From contig NZ_CP035733.1 of the NCBI RefSeq assembly GCF_009768975.1, positions 3,392,001 to 3,456,000 of the forward strand: DNA of 64,000 nt, read 5' to 3'. This document shows positions 34,738 to 45,197 of this stretch, in pieces. Every line of letters begins with the position of its first letter. The stretch's first letter is position 1. The DNA is from Sphingorhabdus lacus (GTDB lineage: Bacteria; Pseudomonadota; Alphaproteobacteria; Sphingomonadales; Sphingomonadaceae). The notes beneath the pieces are model-generated. The model did no database searches. It was not told the DNA's origin and saw only the letters and a program-made list of their open reading frames with translations. The position numbers were made by a program, and so were the translations under genes.

Positions 34738-36690
34738 ATGATCATGAAGCGACGCCATTTGGCGATATGCGCTGCAATTTGTTTTTCGGCATCAGCGCCA
34801 TCCGCGATCGCAAAGCCCGCACTGCACAGCATTTTCACAGATCACGCGGTTTTACAAAGAGACCAGGCAATAGAAATTTGGGGCACTGCAGCGCCATCCG
34901 AAGCCGTGATCGTGACCATTGGAGAAACTTCGGTCCGAACCAGCGCTGATGCCAAGGGCGCATGGCGGGTGCCATTGTCGCCGATGAAAGCTGGCGGTCC
35001 CTATACGCTTAGCGTCAGCAATGACGCAGGGGTAACACAGCAGCTGAGCGATATCCATTTCGGAGATGTTTTTCTGTGTTCGGGTCAGTCCAATATGGAA
35101 ATGCAAGTGAAGGCATCCATGAATGCCGAAACGGAAATCCGGCGTGCCGATTATCCGCAAATCCGCCTTTACACTGTCGCCAGGGCGAGTTCGCCGGCTC
35201 CTGTAAATGAACTGCCACAAGGCGGATCGTGGAAGGTGGCCAATCCCGATAATGCCGGCGATTTTTCGGCCACATGCTATTATTTCGCCCGCGATTTGCA
35301 GCCGCACGTCGGCGTTCCCATCGGTCTTATCAGCGCGTCATGGGGTGGCTCTGCGATTGAATCCTGGATCGGTGCAAATGGCTTGGCGGCGGTTGGAAAA
35401 AATGCCGAGGTCGCGATGTTACGCACCTACGCGACCGATGAAAAGCTTGCCCAGGCTAGCTTCGGGAAAAGCTGGGAAACATGGTGGAAGGGCAGCTTCC
35501 CACAAGATGCGGGACCATGGGCCGAAAAAGAACGCGCCGGATGGACTGCCGTTCCATTACCGATGCGTGATTGGAAAAAATGGGGTGACAGCGATCTTGC
35601 ACAGCACAATGGGATGCTCTGGTATCGCAAATCCTTCACACTGACGCCCGATCAGGCAAAGTCCGGGACTATCCTTCATCTCGGGCAGATCGACGAAATC
35701 GATATGACATGGGTGAACGGCAAGCCTCTGGCCCAAAGCTTCGGCTGGGGAACGAACCGGGATTATACCCTGCCTGCAGGCATGCTGAAAGCGGGTCCGA
35801 ATGAGATTGTGACGAACATTTATAGTGGCTGGGACATGGGTGGCATGTTCGGACCCGCAGAGGCCATCAACCTGCAGTTGAAGGACGGTTCGAAAATCAG
35901 GCTGGGCGATGGATGGCACTTCCGCAAGGCACCCAAGGGGGCAGGCGACCCGCCCCGCGCACCCTGGCTCGCCATTGGCGGCCTGACAACAATTGGTAAT
36001 GCCATGATAGACCCGCTTGCACCTTATGGATTGCGGGGGGTGCTCTGGTACCAGGGGGAATCAAATGCCGGAAATCCGAAGTCTTACAGGGCTTTGCTCA
36101 CTACGTTGATGGCCGATTGGCGCGCAAAGTTTCAGAATGCCCAATTGCCGTTCCTGGTCGTCCAACTGCCCAATTTTGGACAGGCGGTTTCTTCTCCCAC
36201 CAACTCCGGCTGGTCCGATCTGCGCGAAGCGCAGCGTCTCGCGGTGCGCGATGACAAATTGTCGGGGTTGGCCGTCATCATTGATGCGGGGGAAAATGAC
36301 GATATCCACCCGCCCAACAAGCAGATTGTGGGGCAACGTCTGGCCCGACTGGCCCGGCACCAGATCTATAAGCAAGCGGTGACCGCCAATGGTCCTAACC
36401 CGGTATCGGCCGTTCGAAGGGGCGGAGAGATTGTTGTGCGGTTTGAAGGTATCGATGGGCAGCTTGTAACGCGCAGTGCGCTGGCCCCGATTGCGTTCGA
36501 AATCTGTGGGGCGGGATCCGACACCTGTCGCTTCGCCAGCGCAACGGTGCAAGGCGACAGCGTCGCAATCGATGCGCCGGATAACGGCAATGTGGACCGC
36601 ATTCGTTATTGCTGGGGGGATGCACCGCTCTGCAATCTCTACGATGGTGCCGGCTTGCCCGCAGGGCCGTTTGAGATCGCCGTGCGATGA
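34738..36690 (+). CDS. Sialate O-acetylesterase-like carbohydrate esterase
   Basis: SGNH-type esterase of 650 residues with a signal peptide (about 1-26, ending AIA). The catalytic Ser lies in FLCSGQSNME (Ser118 with this start), and GENDDIHPPNKQ supplies the Asp/His part. The middle holds an inserted jelly-roll-like domain, as in sialate O-acetylesterases. Sialic acid is an unlikely substrate here: in this locus removal of acetyl groups from glucuronoxylan is more plausible (inference). The start is the ATG at 34738, with GAGAGG 7 bases upstream. Its last bases overlap the GH115 start (ATGA), so the two are made together. Confidence 0.85.
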   Translation: MIMKRRHLAICAAICFSASAPSAIAKPALHSIFTDHAVLQRDQAIEIWGTAAPSEAVIVTIGETSVRTSADAKGAWRVPLSPMKAGGPYTLSVSNDAGVTQQLSDIHFGDVFLCSGQSNMEMQVKASMNAETEIRRADYPQIRLYTVARASSPAPVNELPQGGSWKVANPDNAGDFSATCYYFARDLQPHVGVPIGLISASWGGSAIESWIGANGLAAVGKNAEVAMLRTYATDEKLAQASFGKSWETWWKGSFPQDAGPWAEKERAGWTAVPLPMRDWKKWGDSDLAQHNGMLWYRKSFTLTPDQAKSGTILHLGQIDEIDMTWVNGKPLAQSFGWGTNRDYTLPAGMLKAGPNEIVTNIYSGWDMGGMFGPAEAINLQLKDGSKIRLGDGWHFRKAPKGAGDPPRAPWLAIGGLTTIGNAMIDPLAPYGLRGVLWYQGESNAGNPKSYRALLTTLMADWRAKFQNAQLPFLVVQLPNFGQAVSSPTNSGWSDLREAQRLAVRDDKLSGLAVIIDAGENDDIHPPNKQIVGQRLARLARHQIYKQAVTANGPNPVSAVRRGGEIVVRFEGIDGQLVTRSALAPIAFEICGAGSDTCRFASATVQGDSVAIDAPDNGNVDRIRYCWGDAPLCNLYDGAGLPAGPFEIAVR

Positions 36691-39158
36691 TCCGCTGGCT
36701 GGTGGTTTTGCTTTTGCTGTTCCACGGAACAGTTGAGGCGAAACCTCCGCGACAAGTTGAAGTCGTTTCCAACCACGAGGTTGACGCATTCCTTCTGCTG
36801 GAAGGGGATCGCGCGGCGCAGGTGATTACCGATCCTTCGGATGATCCGGCGGTCCAGCGGGCAGCCACCAATTTGGGCAAGGACATCTCAAGCGTTTCGG
36901 CAAGCCGTGCGCCAAAGGCGGGGCCGATGCCCATTTTGGTCGGAACGCTCGGCCGGAATGCGACGATCGATGCGCTGGTCAAAGCGGGCAAGCTGGACAT
37001 TTCAGATGTGGATGGAAAGTGGGAGGCATTTGTCCAACAGGTCGTGGACGCTCCCATGGTGGGCGTTCCGCGCGCGCTTGTGATTGCGGGTGCCGACCGT
37101 CGTGGGACGATCTACGGGGTTTATGATCTGTCGTCGCGGATAGGGATATCGCCTTGGCATTGGTGGGCCGACGTTCCTGTTCCAAAGAAACGCCAACTCT
37201 ATGTGACGGCCGGGCGGCGGATTGACGCGCCGAAAGTGCGCTATCGCGGCATCTTCATCAACGATGAAGAGCCTGCCTTGGGCAATTGGGCGCGCAAAAG
37301 GTTCGGCGGGGTGAACGCGCAATTTTACGAACAGGTGTTCGATCTGCTGCTGCGGTCGAAGGCCAATTATCTGTGGCCCGCCATGTGGGGCAAGTCGCTT
37401 TGGCAGGATGACAAGCAGAGTGCTCAACTTGCTCAGGATATGGGGATCATCCTCGGCACGTCGCACCACGAACCCATGATGCGCGCGCATGTCGAGTGGG
37501 AGCGTGCGCAGGCGGGGCGGTGGGATTATACGACCAATAGCGAAAATCTGAGAGCATTCTGGCGCGATGGCGTTGCCCGCTCAAATGGCCAGGACCGCTT
37601 GGTGACGATCGGCATGCGGGGCGACGGCGATGAGCCCATGTCAGAGACAACCGCCATCAACTTGCTGGAGAAGATTGTAGCGGATCAGAGGGCGTTGATC
37701 GCCAAGGAGACCGGCTTACCGCCCGAAAAAACGCCGCAAATGTGGGCCTTATACAAAGAGGTTCAGGACTATTATGATCAGGGGATGCAGGTCCCGGATG
37801 ATGTCCTCCTGCTGTTTGCGGATGACAATTGGGGCAATATTCGCAGGTTGCCACAAGCCGGAGAGCGCCGCGCGGGTGGCTTTGGCGTCTATTATCATTT
37901 CGATTATGTCGGCGACCCGCGAAACTATAAATGGTTGAACAACACGCAGATCGAACGGGTCTGGGAACAAATGTCCATGGCGCGCGCCCATGGGGCAGAC
38001 GCACTCTGGATCGTCAATGTCGGGGATATCAAGCCGATGGAACTGCCGACCAGCTTCTTTCTGGATTTCGCGTGGGACCCGGATAAAATCCCGTTGGAAG
38101 CGCTGCCCGATTATTATCGCCGCTGGGCGATGCAGCAATTTGGCGCATCCCATGCCGCAGATATCGCCGCGCTGTTGCGCGACAGCAGCCGGATCAATGC
38201 GCGGCGCAAGCCGGAACTCATCGATGCGCAATATTACCGCACCGACGACGATGGCGAAGCGGAGCGGATTGCGCTGGAGTATAGCGATATGGACAAGCGT
38301 GCCCGCAAAATCGCCGGAGAGCTCGCCCCGCAATATCGCAGCGCCTTCTACCAATTGGTGCATCACCCCATCGAAGCCATGGCGAACCTGCACCACATGT
38401 ACCGCGCCGTTGCGCAAGGCCGCATGGACGATGCCGAGCGCGCTTTTGCAAATGACCGTGCCATTCGCGACCGGTACGAGGGGCTGGAAGAGGGCAAGTG
38501 GCACGACATGATGCGCCAGACCCACATCAGCTATACCGGATGGCAACAACCCGAGCAGGATGTGTTGCCCGATCCGGTATCGTGGCGGCCGGACCGGAAC
38601 GTTCGCAGCGGACCCGATGCGAGCCCCGTGCCGGGTCGGAAGATGTTCCTAGAGAAAGACGGGCTCATCGTCATGGACGCGCCGTCATTTGCGCGGGCCG
38701 GCTCGGCCAGCGCGGCCGCTTGGCGCACCATTGCGAACCTGGGGCATTGGTCGGGAAGTGTAACTGTCCTCCCACAGTCCGGCGATTCCTTTGCGCCGGG
38801 TGCAGGGCCCTATCTGGAATATGACCTTGCCTTGGGTGCTGCGGGCGATTTTAGCCTGGCCGTCTACGCGTCGCCTTCACTCGATGTTCTGGGCAAAGGG
38901 GGATTGCGCTATGCCGTTTCGGTCAATGATGGGCCGCCGGTGATTGCCGATCTCATGGCAGGTGACGCCAATGTCTGGAGCAAAGCGGTGGCCGACAATA
39001 TCCGCATCGCTGTAACGCGGCATCGGGCGGAAGAGCCCGGCCCGATACGCGTCCGGATTTGGGCGGTTGATCGTGGCGTTGTTATTCAAAGAGTGATCGT
39101 CACCCGTGGCGAGTTGCCAAGGTCGAAGCTGGGACCGGTCGGGTTTAAGCCCCGCTAA
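36687..39158 (+). CDS. GH115 xylan alpha-1,2-glucuronidase
   Basis: Secreted glycoside hydrolase that removes (4-O-methyl)glucuronic acid from xylan side chains, by family. The signal peptide is about residues 1-19. The catalytic core has YRGIFINDEEPALGNWA, LLRSKANYLWPAMWGKSL and GIILGTSHHEPMMRAHVEW, all typical of GH115, followed by LFADDNWGNIRRLP. The C-terminal part (from about residue 650) is beta-rich and matches the family's extra domain. The 823 residues are normal. Translationally coupled to the esterase; convergent with xylA. Confidence 0.92.
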   Translation: MIRWLVVLLLLFHGTVEAKPPRQVEVVSNHEVDAFLLLEGDRAAQVITDPSDDPAVQRAATNLGKDISSVSASRAPKAGPMPILVGTLGRNATIDALVKAGKLDISDVDGKWEAFVQQVVDAPMVGVPRALVIAGADRRGTIYGVYDLSSRIGISPWHWWADVPVPKKRQLYVTAGRRIDAPKVRYRGIFINDEEPALGNWARKRFGGVNAQFYEQVFDLLLRSKANYLWPAMWGKSLWQDDKQSAQLAQDMGIILGTSHHEPMMRAHVEWERAQAGRWDYTTNSENLRAFWRDGVARSNGQDRLVTIGMRGDGDEPMSETTAINLLEKIVADQRALIAKETGLPPEKTPQMWALYKEVQDYYDQGMQVPDDVLLLFADDNWGNIRRLPQAGERRAGGFGVYYHFDYVGDPRNYKWLNNTQIERVWEQMSMARAHGADALWIVNVGDIKPMELPTSFFLDFAWDPDKIPLEALPDYYRRWAMQQFGASHAADIAALLRDSSRINARRKPELIDAQYYRTDDDGEAERIALEYSDMDKRARKIAGELAPQYRSAFYQLVHHPIEAMANLHHMYRAVAQGRMDDAERAFANDRAIRDRYEGLEEGKWHDMMRQTHISYTGWQQPEQDVLPDPVSWRPDRNVRSGPDASPVPGRKMFLEKDGLIVMDAPSFARAGSASAAAWRTIANLGHWSGSVTVLPQSGDSFAPGAGPYLEYDLALGAAGDFSLAVYASPSLDVLGKGGLRYAVSVNDGPPVIADLMAGDANVWSKAVADNIRIAVTRHRAEEPGPIRVRIWAVDRGVVIQRVIVTRGELPRSKLGPVGFKPR

Positions 39159-39170
39159 CCGGTCCCTAAG

Positions 39171-39187
39171 CGCTATCAGATATAGCG
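39171..39187. repeat. Small inverted repeat at xylA stop
   Basis: CGCTAT, a 5-base loop, then ATAGCG between convergent GH115 and xylA genes. No T run follows, so terminator function is uncertain. It contains GCGCTAT but lacks the palindromic form of the LacI operators. Confidence 0.35.
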
Positions 39188-40492
39188 GCTGACGATATTT
39201 TCGACATATTCTTGCTTGCCCGAGCGTGGCTTGGGGTCAATCTTTGCCGCCACAGCCGCATCGGAAATCGCCTCCAGATTTGATGCCCCCGAAAGCATGG
39301 CTTGCGCATCTGCGCTCTGCCAGCCGGCATAACGTTCCGTAACGACAGCATCCAGTTCGCCGCCCTCAATCATTGCTGCAGCGTTGAGCAAGCTGCGCGC
39401 CAGGATGTCGATACCACCGATATGGCCGTGAAACAGGTCAGCCGCATCAATGCTTTGGCGGCGGACCTTCGCATCGAAATTGTTGCCGCCATTTTGGAAG
39501 CCGCCATTTTTGAGGATATAATACATGGCGGTCGTGATTTCCCGGATGTCGTTCGGGAACTGGTCCGTGTCCCAGCCATTTTGTGGATCGCCGCGGTTCA
39601 TGTCGATCGAACCGAATATGCCAAGATTGATAGCGCTCGCGATTTCATGTTCGAAGCTATGCCCCGAAAGGGTCGCATGATTGGCTTCGATATTCATTTT
39701 GACTTCTTTTTCCAACCCGTTGGCAAGAAGGAAGCCATAGATGGTTTCGACATCGAAATCATATTGATGCTTGGTCGGTTCATGCGGTTTTGGTTCGATC
39801 AGGATGTCGCCCTTGAAACCGATTTTGTGCTTATGCTCGACGACCATTTGCAGGAAGCGCCCAAATTGAGCCTTTTCCTGCTTAAGGTCTGTATTGAGCA
39901 GACAGTCATAGCCTTCGCGACCACCCCACAACACATAGTTAGCACCGCCCAAGCGATGCGTTGCCTCGATACAGTGGCGCACCTGCGTCGCTGCGAAACG
40001 GAAAACGTCGGGATCGGGATTCGTCGATGCACCACCCATATAGCGGGGGTGGCTGAACATGTTCGCGGTGCCCCAAAGCAGCTTCACGCCGGTAGCGGCC
40101 ATCTTGGCTTCGATCTTGTCGACGATGACCGCGAAATTACGCACATGTTCGTCGATCGTTTCGGCATGGGCCATCACATCAACGTCGTGGAAGCAGAAAT
40201 AGGGCAAACCGAGGCGGGTGAAAAATTCGAACGCTTCGTCCAGCTTATGGTCCGCACGCGCCTGGTCGATGGGTCCACCATGCCAGGGACGGTTGAACGT
40301 GCCTGCGCCAAAGACATCGAATCCGTCCCAGCAGAATGTATGCCAATAGCAAACCGCCATCCGTAGATGTTCGGCCATCGTTTTACCCATGACCACACGG
40401 TTCTTGTCATAATAGCGATATGCGAGCGGATTGGTCGAATCTATCCCTTCAAATTTGATAGGTTCAATGTCGGCAAAATAGCTGGTTGCCAT
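39176..40492 (-). CDS. xylA: Xylose isomerase
   Basis: Interconverts D-xylose and D-xylulose, with two divalent metals, in the cytoplasm. Family signatures are [32 protein letters not shown] (active-site His), [18 protein letters not shown] with metal ligands, and [18 protein letters not shown]. 438 residues is the usual size for the class II type. It follows xylB by 11 bp in one operon, so the isomerase is the downstream gene, contrary to the usual xylAB order. Confidence 0.97.
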   Translation of the reverse strand: MATSYFADIEPIKFEGIDSTNPLAYRYYDKNRVVMGKTMAEHLRMAVCYWHTFCWDGFDVFGAGTFNRPWHGGPIDQARADHKLDEAFEFFTRLGLPYFCFHDVDVMAHAETIDEHVRNFAVIVDKIEAKMAATGVKLLWGTANMFSHPRYMGGASTNPDPDVFRFAATQVRHCIEATHRLGGANYVLWGGREGYDCLLNTDLKQEKAQFGRFLQMVVEHKHKIGFKGDILIEPKPHEPTKHQYDFDVETIYGFLLANGLEKEVKMNIEANHATLSGHSFEHEIASAINLGIFGSIDMNRGDPQNGWDTDQFPNDIREITTAMYYILKNGGFQNGGNNFDAKVRRQSIDAADLFHGHIGGIDILARSLLNAAAMIEGGELDAVVTERYAGWQSADAQAMLSGASNLEAISDAAVAAKIDPKPRSGKQEYVENIVSRYI

Positions 40493-40503
40493 GGTAGTCT
40501 CTC

Positions 40504-41949
40504 CTAAAATGATGTCTTCAGATTCTGGTAAAGCGAACGGAATTTCGGCATCCGTTCGGCATAAAGCTCACCCAATCGGTCGTCGGGTTCTTCGACGTGC
40601 AAAATGGGAGGAGCGGCACAAATTGTTTCAATGGCGGAACCTGTATCGGCCAGTTGCGCAAGGCGCGCAGCGCCATAGGCAGGGCCAACTTCGCCGCCGT
40701 CGCGATAAATGAGCGGCCGACCTAAAACAGAGCTGAGGATCTTGCCCCAATAGTAGGATTTCGCGCCGCCCCCGATAACGGTGATGCTATCGATATGCGC
40801 GCCGCTGTCGGTAAGGGCGTCCATACCATCGCGAAACGCGAAGGCGACGCCCTCCAATACCGCCTGTCCGATTGCCGCAGCATCGCTTTCATGGGTCAGT
40901 CCGAACAGCACGCCTTTGGCGCTGGGGTCGTTATGCGGCGTCCGCTCACCGGACAAATAGGGGAGGAAAACTTCGGTTGAAGCGGGCGCGCCGCGCGCCT
41001 CTATGGCCGCAAACAAAGTGCCTGCATCGGGCAAGCCACACAAACGCACAGCCCAGTCGACGCAACTCGCAGCGCTCAATATGACTGACATCTGGTGCCA
41101 ACGGCCGGGCAGGGCATGGCAAAAGCTGTGCACGCCACCCGCTGGATTTGGGGTGTAGCCACCATTTGCCAGAAACAGCACGCCCGATGTGCCCAAAGAG
41201 AGAAAAGCATCGCCCGGCCGAACGACACCAACGCCGACTGCACCAGCCGCATTGTCGCCGCCGCCAGCAACAACAGGAACGCGGGCCATACCCCAAGCCT
41301 CCGCGAGCTCTGCCCGCAATTGGCCCGTTATTTCGTTGCCCTCATATAATTTGGGCATATGGCTTCGATCGAGGGCCGTTGCCTCCAGCATGACATCGGA
41401 CCAATTGCGCTTGCCGACATCCATCCACAATGTGCCGGCACTGTCCGACATGTCGGATGCGCGTTCACCCGTCATACGCAGCCGCACATAATCCTTAGGC
41501 AACAGGACGGTTTTGATTTGTGCAAATATTTCGGGCTCATTTTCCCGTACCCACTGCAATTTGGGTGCAGTAAAGCCGGGCATGGCACGGTTGCCCGTGA
41601 TCTGCCCCAGGTCCGGAACATCTCTTTCCAAAGCCGCGCACTGGTCCGCGCTGCGACCGTCATTCCACAATATTGCCGGACGCAACGCCTTGTCATCGTT
41701 GCCCAAAAGGGTCGCGCCATGCATTTGACCCGAAAGGCCAACGGCCTTCACCGCATGCCGCTTTTTCAGGTCGAGGTCGCTGACGGCGCTGTTGGTTGCG
41801 GCCCACCAATCGGCCGGGTCCTGTTCCGACCAGAGGTCATGCGGACGGGAGACGGACAAAGCAGCGGTGGCAATTTCCACAACCGTACCGGCTTCATCCA
41901 TCAATACCGCTTTGACGCCGGACGTGCCGATGTCGATTCCCAAATACAT
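40504..41949 (-). CDS. xylB: Xylulokinase
   Basis: FGGY-family kinase that phosphorylates D-xylulose to xylulose-5-phosphate. [19 protein letters not shown] is the N-terminal phosphate-1 motif, followed by [11 protein letters not shown], the catalytic region AILWNDGRS and the C-terminal [14 protein letters not shown] (adenosine and phosphate-2). I start at the ATG of MYLGIDIG (481 residues), with GAGAGGG about 9 bases upstream; ten more in-frame residues upstream are not family-like. First gene of the xylBA operon, with an operator copy 49 bp upstream of the start. Confidence 0.95.
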   Translation of the reverse strand: MYLGIDIGTSGVKAVLMDEAGTVVEIATAALSVSRPHDLWSEQDPADWWAATNSAVSDLDLKKRHAVKAVGLSGQMHGATLLGNDDKALRPAILWNDGRSADQCAALERDVPDLGQITGNRAMPGFTAPKLQWVRENEPEIFAQIKTVLLPKDYVRLRMTGERASDMSDSAGTLWMDVGKRNWSDVMLEATALDRSHMPKLYEGNEITGQLRAELAEAWGMARVPVVAGGGDNAAGAVGVGVVRPGDAFLSLGTSGVLFLANGGYTPNPAGGVHSFCHALPGRWHQMSVILSAASCVDWAVRLCGLPDAGTLFAAIEARGAPASTEVFLPYLSGERTPHNDPSAKGVLFGLTHESDAAAIGQAVLEGVAFAFRDGMDALTDSGAHIDSITVIGGGAKSYYWGKILSSVLGRPLIYRDGGEVGPAYGAARLAQLADTGSAIETICAAPPILHVEEPDDRLGELYAERMPKFRSLYQNLKTSF

Positions 41950-41997
41950 AGACTCAAACCCTCTCCCTCTTGTCTGCAACCGTTATCAGGAGAAAAA

Positions 41998-42011
41998 AGG
42001 TAGCGCTAACA
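41998..42011. promoter_or_regulatory. LacI-type operator upstream of xylB
   Basis: AGGTAGCGCTAACA, two changes from the shared consensus, 49 bp before the xylB start. With the copy at 42165 it frames the divergent xylB/MFS promoter region. Confidence 0.6.
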
Positions 42012-42164
42012 TTTTTTTAGTTTGATATATAAGATACTGAAATACATAAGTATAAAAAGAACGACACAAAAATGCTATGAGCCCAAATAAAATTTAGGCA
42101 GGATTTTCGAACTGTCCTAAGTTCTCGCCATTGACACCAGCAGCGTTTAACTGCACATCAATTG

Positions 42165-42178
42165 CGGTAGCGCTACCA
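42165..42178. promoter_or_regulatory. LacI-type operator upstream of the MFS porter
   Basis: CGGTAGCGCTACCA, with a perfect 12-bp palindrome inside, 58 bp before the porter start. Centre-to-centre distance to the xylB-side copy is 167 bp, so DNA looping between the two is possible. Confidence 0.7.
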
Positions 42179-42236
42179 TAAAGCGCGCTTGGGAACCGCC
42201 GGATATGATATGCCGGCCTATCGGGAGAGGTTTTTG

Positions 42237-43643
42237 ATGACAGAAAAGTCAGGAGAGCAGACGAATCTGCCATTCGTGGTCGCAATTGTCGCCGTAGCGA
42301 CGATCGGCGGCTTATTATTTGGATATGACAGCGGCGCGGTCAACGGCACGCAGGATGGCCTGAAATCGGCCTTTCAACTGAGCGATGAAGGACTGGGCTT
42401 TACCGTCGGTTCCTTGCTGCTGGGTTGCATGGCAGGCTCTTTTCTCGCCGGCCGTCTCGCCGACGCGTTGGGCCGCCGCAATGTTATGATGCTGGCGGCT
42501 ATATTGTTTTTGATCGGGGCCATCATCCAGGGTTTTGCCCATGAGCAGCTGATCTTTGTTTTCGCCCGTTTTATGGGCGGTATGGCGGTTGGTGCAGCCA
42601 GCGTCCTCTCACCTGCCTATATATCGGAAGTCGCACCCGCCAATATTCGCGGACGTATGACAACGATCCAGCAGATCATGATCATCACCGGCCTCACGGC
42701 TGCGTTTGTCGTGAATTATGCCCTCGCACATAGCGCCGGTAAATCGACCGAGATATTCTGGGGCGGATATGAAGCGTGGCGCTGGATGTACTGGATGCAG
42801 GCTATTCCAGCCGCAATCTTCCTGGTGGCATTGTTCTTCATACCCGAAAGCCCGCGCTATCTGGTGTCCAAGGGTCGCGATGCCGAGGCGAAGGTGGTTC
42901 TGGGCCGTTTGTTCGGTCAGGGGTCTTCCGAAAGCAAACTCGCCGATATCCGTGCAAGCTTTAACGAAGATCACCGCCCACGGCTTGGTGACGTCATGGC
43001 GTCGGGAACCTTATTCCGGCCGATCGTATGGGCGGGATTGTTGCTCGCGGTTTTCCAGCAGCTCGTCGGCATCAACGTGATTTTCTATTATGGAGCCACA
43101 TTGTGGCAGTCCGCCGGATTTACTGAAGATCAGTCCTTGCTGATCAACATCGGTTCGGGTGTCGTGTCGATTGCGATCTGCTTTTTTACGGCAGCCTTTG
43201 TGGACCGTATCGGCCGCAAGCCATTATTACTCATCGGCTCGCTGGGCATGGCGGTAACCTTGTTCGCGATGGCCTACGCCTTTTCGAACGGTACACTCGA
43301 CGGTGCAGGCAAGCTGCAACTTTCGGATAGTGACGGCGTGATCGCGCTGGTCGCCGCCAACCTGTATGTGATGTTCTTCAACGCCAGCTGGGGACCGGTC
43401 ATGTGGGTCATGTTGGGGGAAATGTTCCCCAACCAGATCCGCGGCAGCGCGCTGGCCGTTTGCGGCCTCGCCCAATGGGGTGCCAACTATGCCATCACCC
43501 AGGCGTTCCCGATCATGCTGGCAAGCCTGGGCCTCGCCATCAGCTATAGTTTCTACGGGGCCTGCGCCTTGATCAGCTTTTTCCTCGTGAAGGCCTTCAT
43601 CAAGGAAACAGCCGGGAAGGAATTGGAACAGATGGAAGGCTGA
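42237..43643 (+). CDS. MFS sugar porter, probable xylose:H+ symporter
   Basis: Twelve-helix major facilitator of the sugar porter family, 468 residues. Signatures are GGLLFGYDSGAVNG in helix 1, LAGRLADALGRRN between helices 2 and 3, RGRMTT, PESPRYLVSKGR in the central loop, and DRIGRKPLL in the second half. Xylose is the likely substrate from its position next to xylBA and under the same operators; glucose-type porters look alike. The start is the ATG at 42237, with GGGAGAGG 7 bases upstream; ATG 42210 and TTG 42189 lack such a site. Confidence 0.9.
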   Translation: MTEKSGEQTNLPFVVAIVAVATIGGLLFGYDSGAVNGTQDGLKSAFQLSDEGLGFTVGSLLLGCMAGSFLAGRLADALGRRNVMMLAAILFLIGAIIQGFAHEQLIFVFARFMGGMAVGAASVLSPAYISEVAPANIRGRMTTIQQIMIITGLTAAFVVNYALAHSAGKSTEIFWGGYEAWRWMYWMQAIPAAIFLVALFFIPESPRYLVSKGRDAEAKVVLGRLFGQGSSESKLADIRASFNEDHRPRLGDVMASGTLFRPIVWAGLLLAVFQQLVGINVIFYYGATLWQSAGFTEDQSLLINIGSGVVSIAICFFTAAFVDRIGRKPLLLIGSLGMAVTLFAMAYAFSNGTLDGAGKLQLSDSDGVIALVAANLYVMFFNASWGPVMWVMLGEMFPNQIRGSALAVCGLAQWGANYAITQAFPIMLASLGLAISYSFYGACALISFFLVKAFIKETAGKELEQMEG

Positions 43644-43662
43644 TCTTCCACGCAATTAATAG

Positions 43663-43695
43663 AAAAGGCCCGCCTCGACAGCGGGCTTTTTTTTT
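43663..43695 (+). terminator. Rho-independent terminator after the MFS gene
   Basis: AAAAGGCCCGC stem, a 7-base loop, then GCGGGC and nine T residues. It ends the porter transcript; its T run overlaps the stop of the convergent halogenase-like gene. Confidence 0.9.
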
Positions 43696-45196
43696 ATGCA
43701 GCACAGTTTTCGCGGATGAAGTCCCGATGCTTGGGCATATATTCGGCCGAGTTCGTCACCGCCGTCTGAATCTGGTGCAAACGGGACTGCGTTTCTTCGA
43801 GCGATAAAAGCTGCGCCACGGGATCGAAGGTGCGCGGCTTCATCAATTGGCCGGTCATGACCGCGAACCAGCTGGTATCGTTGAACAGTTCCTCATTCTC
43901 GCGAAAGCAGCGGCCGCTATTTTCAAAAACGGCAATCTTTTCCGCCAGACGGTCTGGCACTTCCATATTGCGGCAATAGTCCCAGAATGGCGTGTCGGTA
44001 CGTTCTGTTGCCTTATAGTGCAGCACAAGGAAATCCCGGATTTCTTCGGTTTCCGTCGTAATGACGCGGTTGTAACGGTCGATGTCGACGGGGTTGAAAC
44101 TGCGGTCCGGAAAATTGGACAGCAAACGCGCAATGCCGCTTTGGATCATCCAGATACTGGTCGATTCCAGCGGTTCCATGAATCCCGAAGCCAGGCCGAT
44201 GGCCACGCAATTCTTCACCCAGTGTCTTTTTCGATGCCCGGTGGTGAATTTGATAATCCGGGGCTCGGCAAGCGGCTCGCCATCCAGATTGGCGAGCAGG
44301 GTTTCGCGGACGGCTTCGTCGCTGATGAAGTCGCTGCAATAGACATAGCCATTGCCGATCCGGTGTTGCAGCGGGATGCGCCACTGCCAACCTGCATCGC
44401 GTGCGGTCGATCGGGTGTAGGGCGTGATGTCTTCGACGCCAGAGCAGGGGACCGCCATGGCGCGGTTGGCGGGAAGATATTTTGACCAGTCGACATAGCC
44501 GGATTTGAGCGCCCCTTCGATCAGCAATCCATGAAAGCCCGAACAGTCGATAAACAGATCTGCCTCGATGCGGCCGCCATCTTCCAGTTCAACAGCTTCG
44601 ATAAAACCGCTTTCACCATGCTGGAGAACGCGCGTGATCTTGCCCTCCCGCCGTGTCACTCCCGCTGCTTCGGCATATTCGCGCAGGAACAATGCATAGA
44701 GTCCGGCATCGAAATGAAAGGCATAGGAAATCTGCGACAAGGGCGAGTTTCCAGCGTCGATTGGCCGCATGAACTTTCCAAATTCGGCCGCTTTCGCCTG
44801 AATGGAATATTCGTCGATCCAGGGTGCGAGACCATCCTGATAAAGCCGTTGCCAATAGGCGTGGAAAGAAACCCCTTCCATGTCGACACCATATTTGCCG
44901 AAAGGGTGGAAATAGGTGTGCCCTTTCCGGCCCCAGTCGACAAACTGGATACCCAGCTTGAAACTGCCTTTGGTACGGCGCACGAAATCATTTTCGCTGA
45001 TGCCGAGCATCCGGTTGAAGATGTTGATCTGGGGGATGGTCGCTTCGCCAACGCCCACGGTGCCGATGGCGTCGGATTCAACCAATGTGATTTTGGCATA
45101 GTCACGGCCCAGCACTTTTGCGAGCGCGGACGCCGTCATCCAACCGGCGGTACCACCACCCACGATTGCTATGCTGCGAATGCGGTTGTCGGTCAC
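43694..45196 (-). CDS. Tryptophan-halogenase-like flavoprotein (fourth in operon)
   Basis: Flavin-dependent halogenase family member of 500 residues. The FAD-binding GGGTAGWM is near residues 13-20, the catalytic Lys is Lys80 in TKGSFKLG (equivalent of PrnA/RebH Lys79), WQWRIPLQHR is the WxWxIP motif, and the Glu-Ser-Thr of PLESTSIW matches the Glu346 site. I set the start at GTG 45196, with AAGGGAG 6 bases upstream and a single base between it and the stop of the preceding gene. The native substrate is unknown. It is the last gene of the four-gene operon and converges on the MFS terminator. Confidence 0.85.
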   Translation of the reverse strand: MTDNRIRSIAIVGGGTAGWMTASALAKVLGRDYAKITLVESDAIGTVGVGEATIPQINIFNRMLGISENDFVRRTKGSFKLGIQFVDWGRKGHTYFHPFGKYGVDMEGVSFHAYWQRLYQDGLAPWIDEYSIQAKAAEFGKFMRPIDAGNSPLSQISYAFHFDAGLYALFLREYAEAAGVTRREGKITRVLQHGESGFIEAVELEDGGRIEADLFIDCSGFHGLLIEGALKSGYVDWSKYLPANRAMAVPCSGVEDITPYTRSTARDAGWQWRIPLQHRIGNGYVYCSDFISDEAVRETLLANLDGEPLAEPRIIKFTTGHRKRHWVKNCVAIGLASGFMEPLESTSIWMIQSGIARLLSNFPDRSFNPVDIDRYNRVITTETEEIRDFLVLHYKATERTDTPFWDYCRNMEVPDRLAEKIAVFENSGRCFRENEELFNDTSWFAVMTGQLMKPRTFDPVAQLLSLEETQSRLHQIQTAVTNSAEYMPKHRDFIRENCAA

Positions 45197-45197
45197 T

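Noticed and set aside
39165-39180. TAAGCGCTATCA near the xylA stop as an eighth LacI operator.
   Set aside because: It lies between convergent gene ends, has several changes from the consensus and is better explained by the small hairpin.
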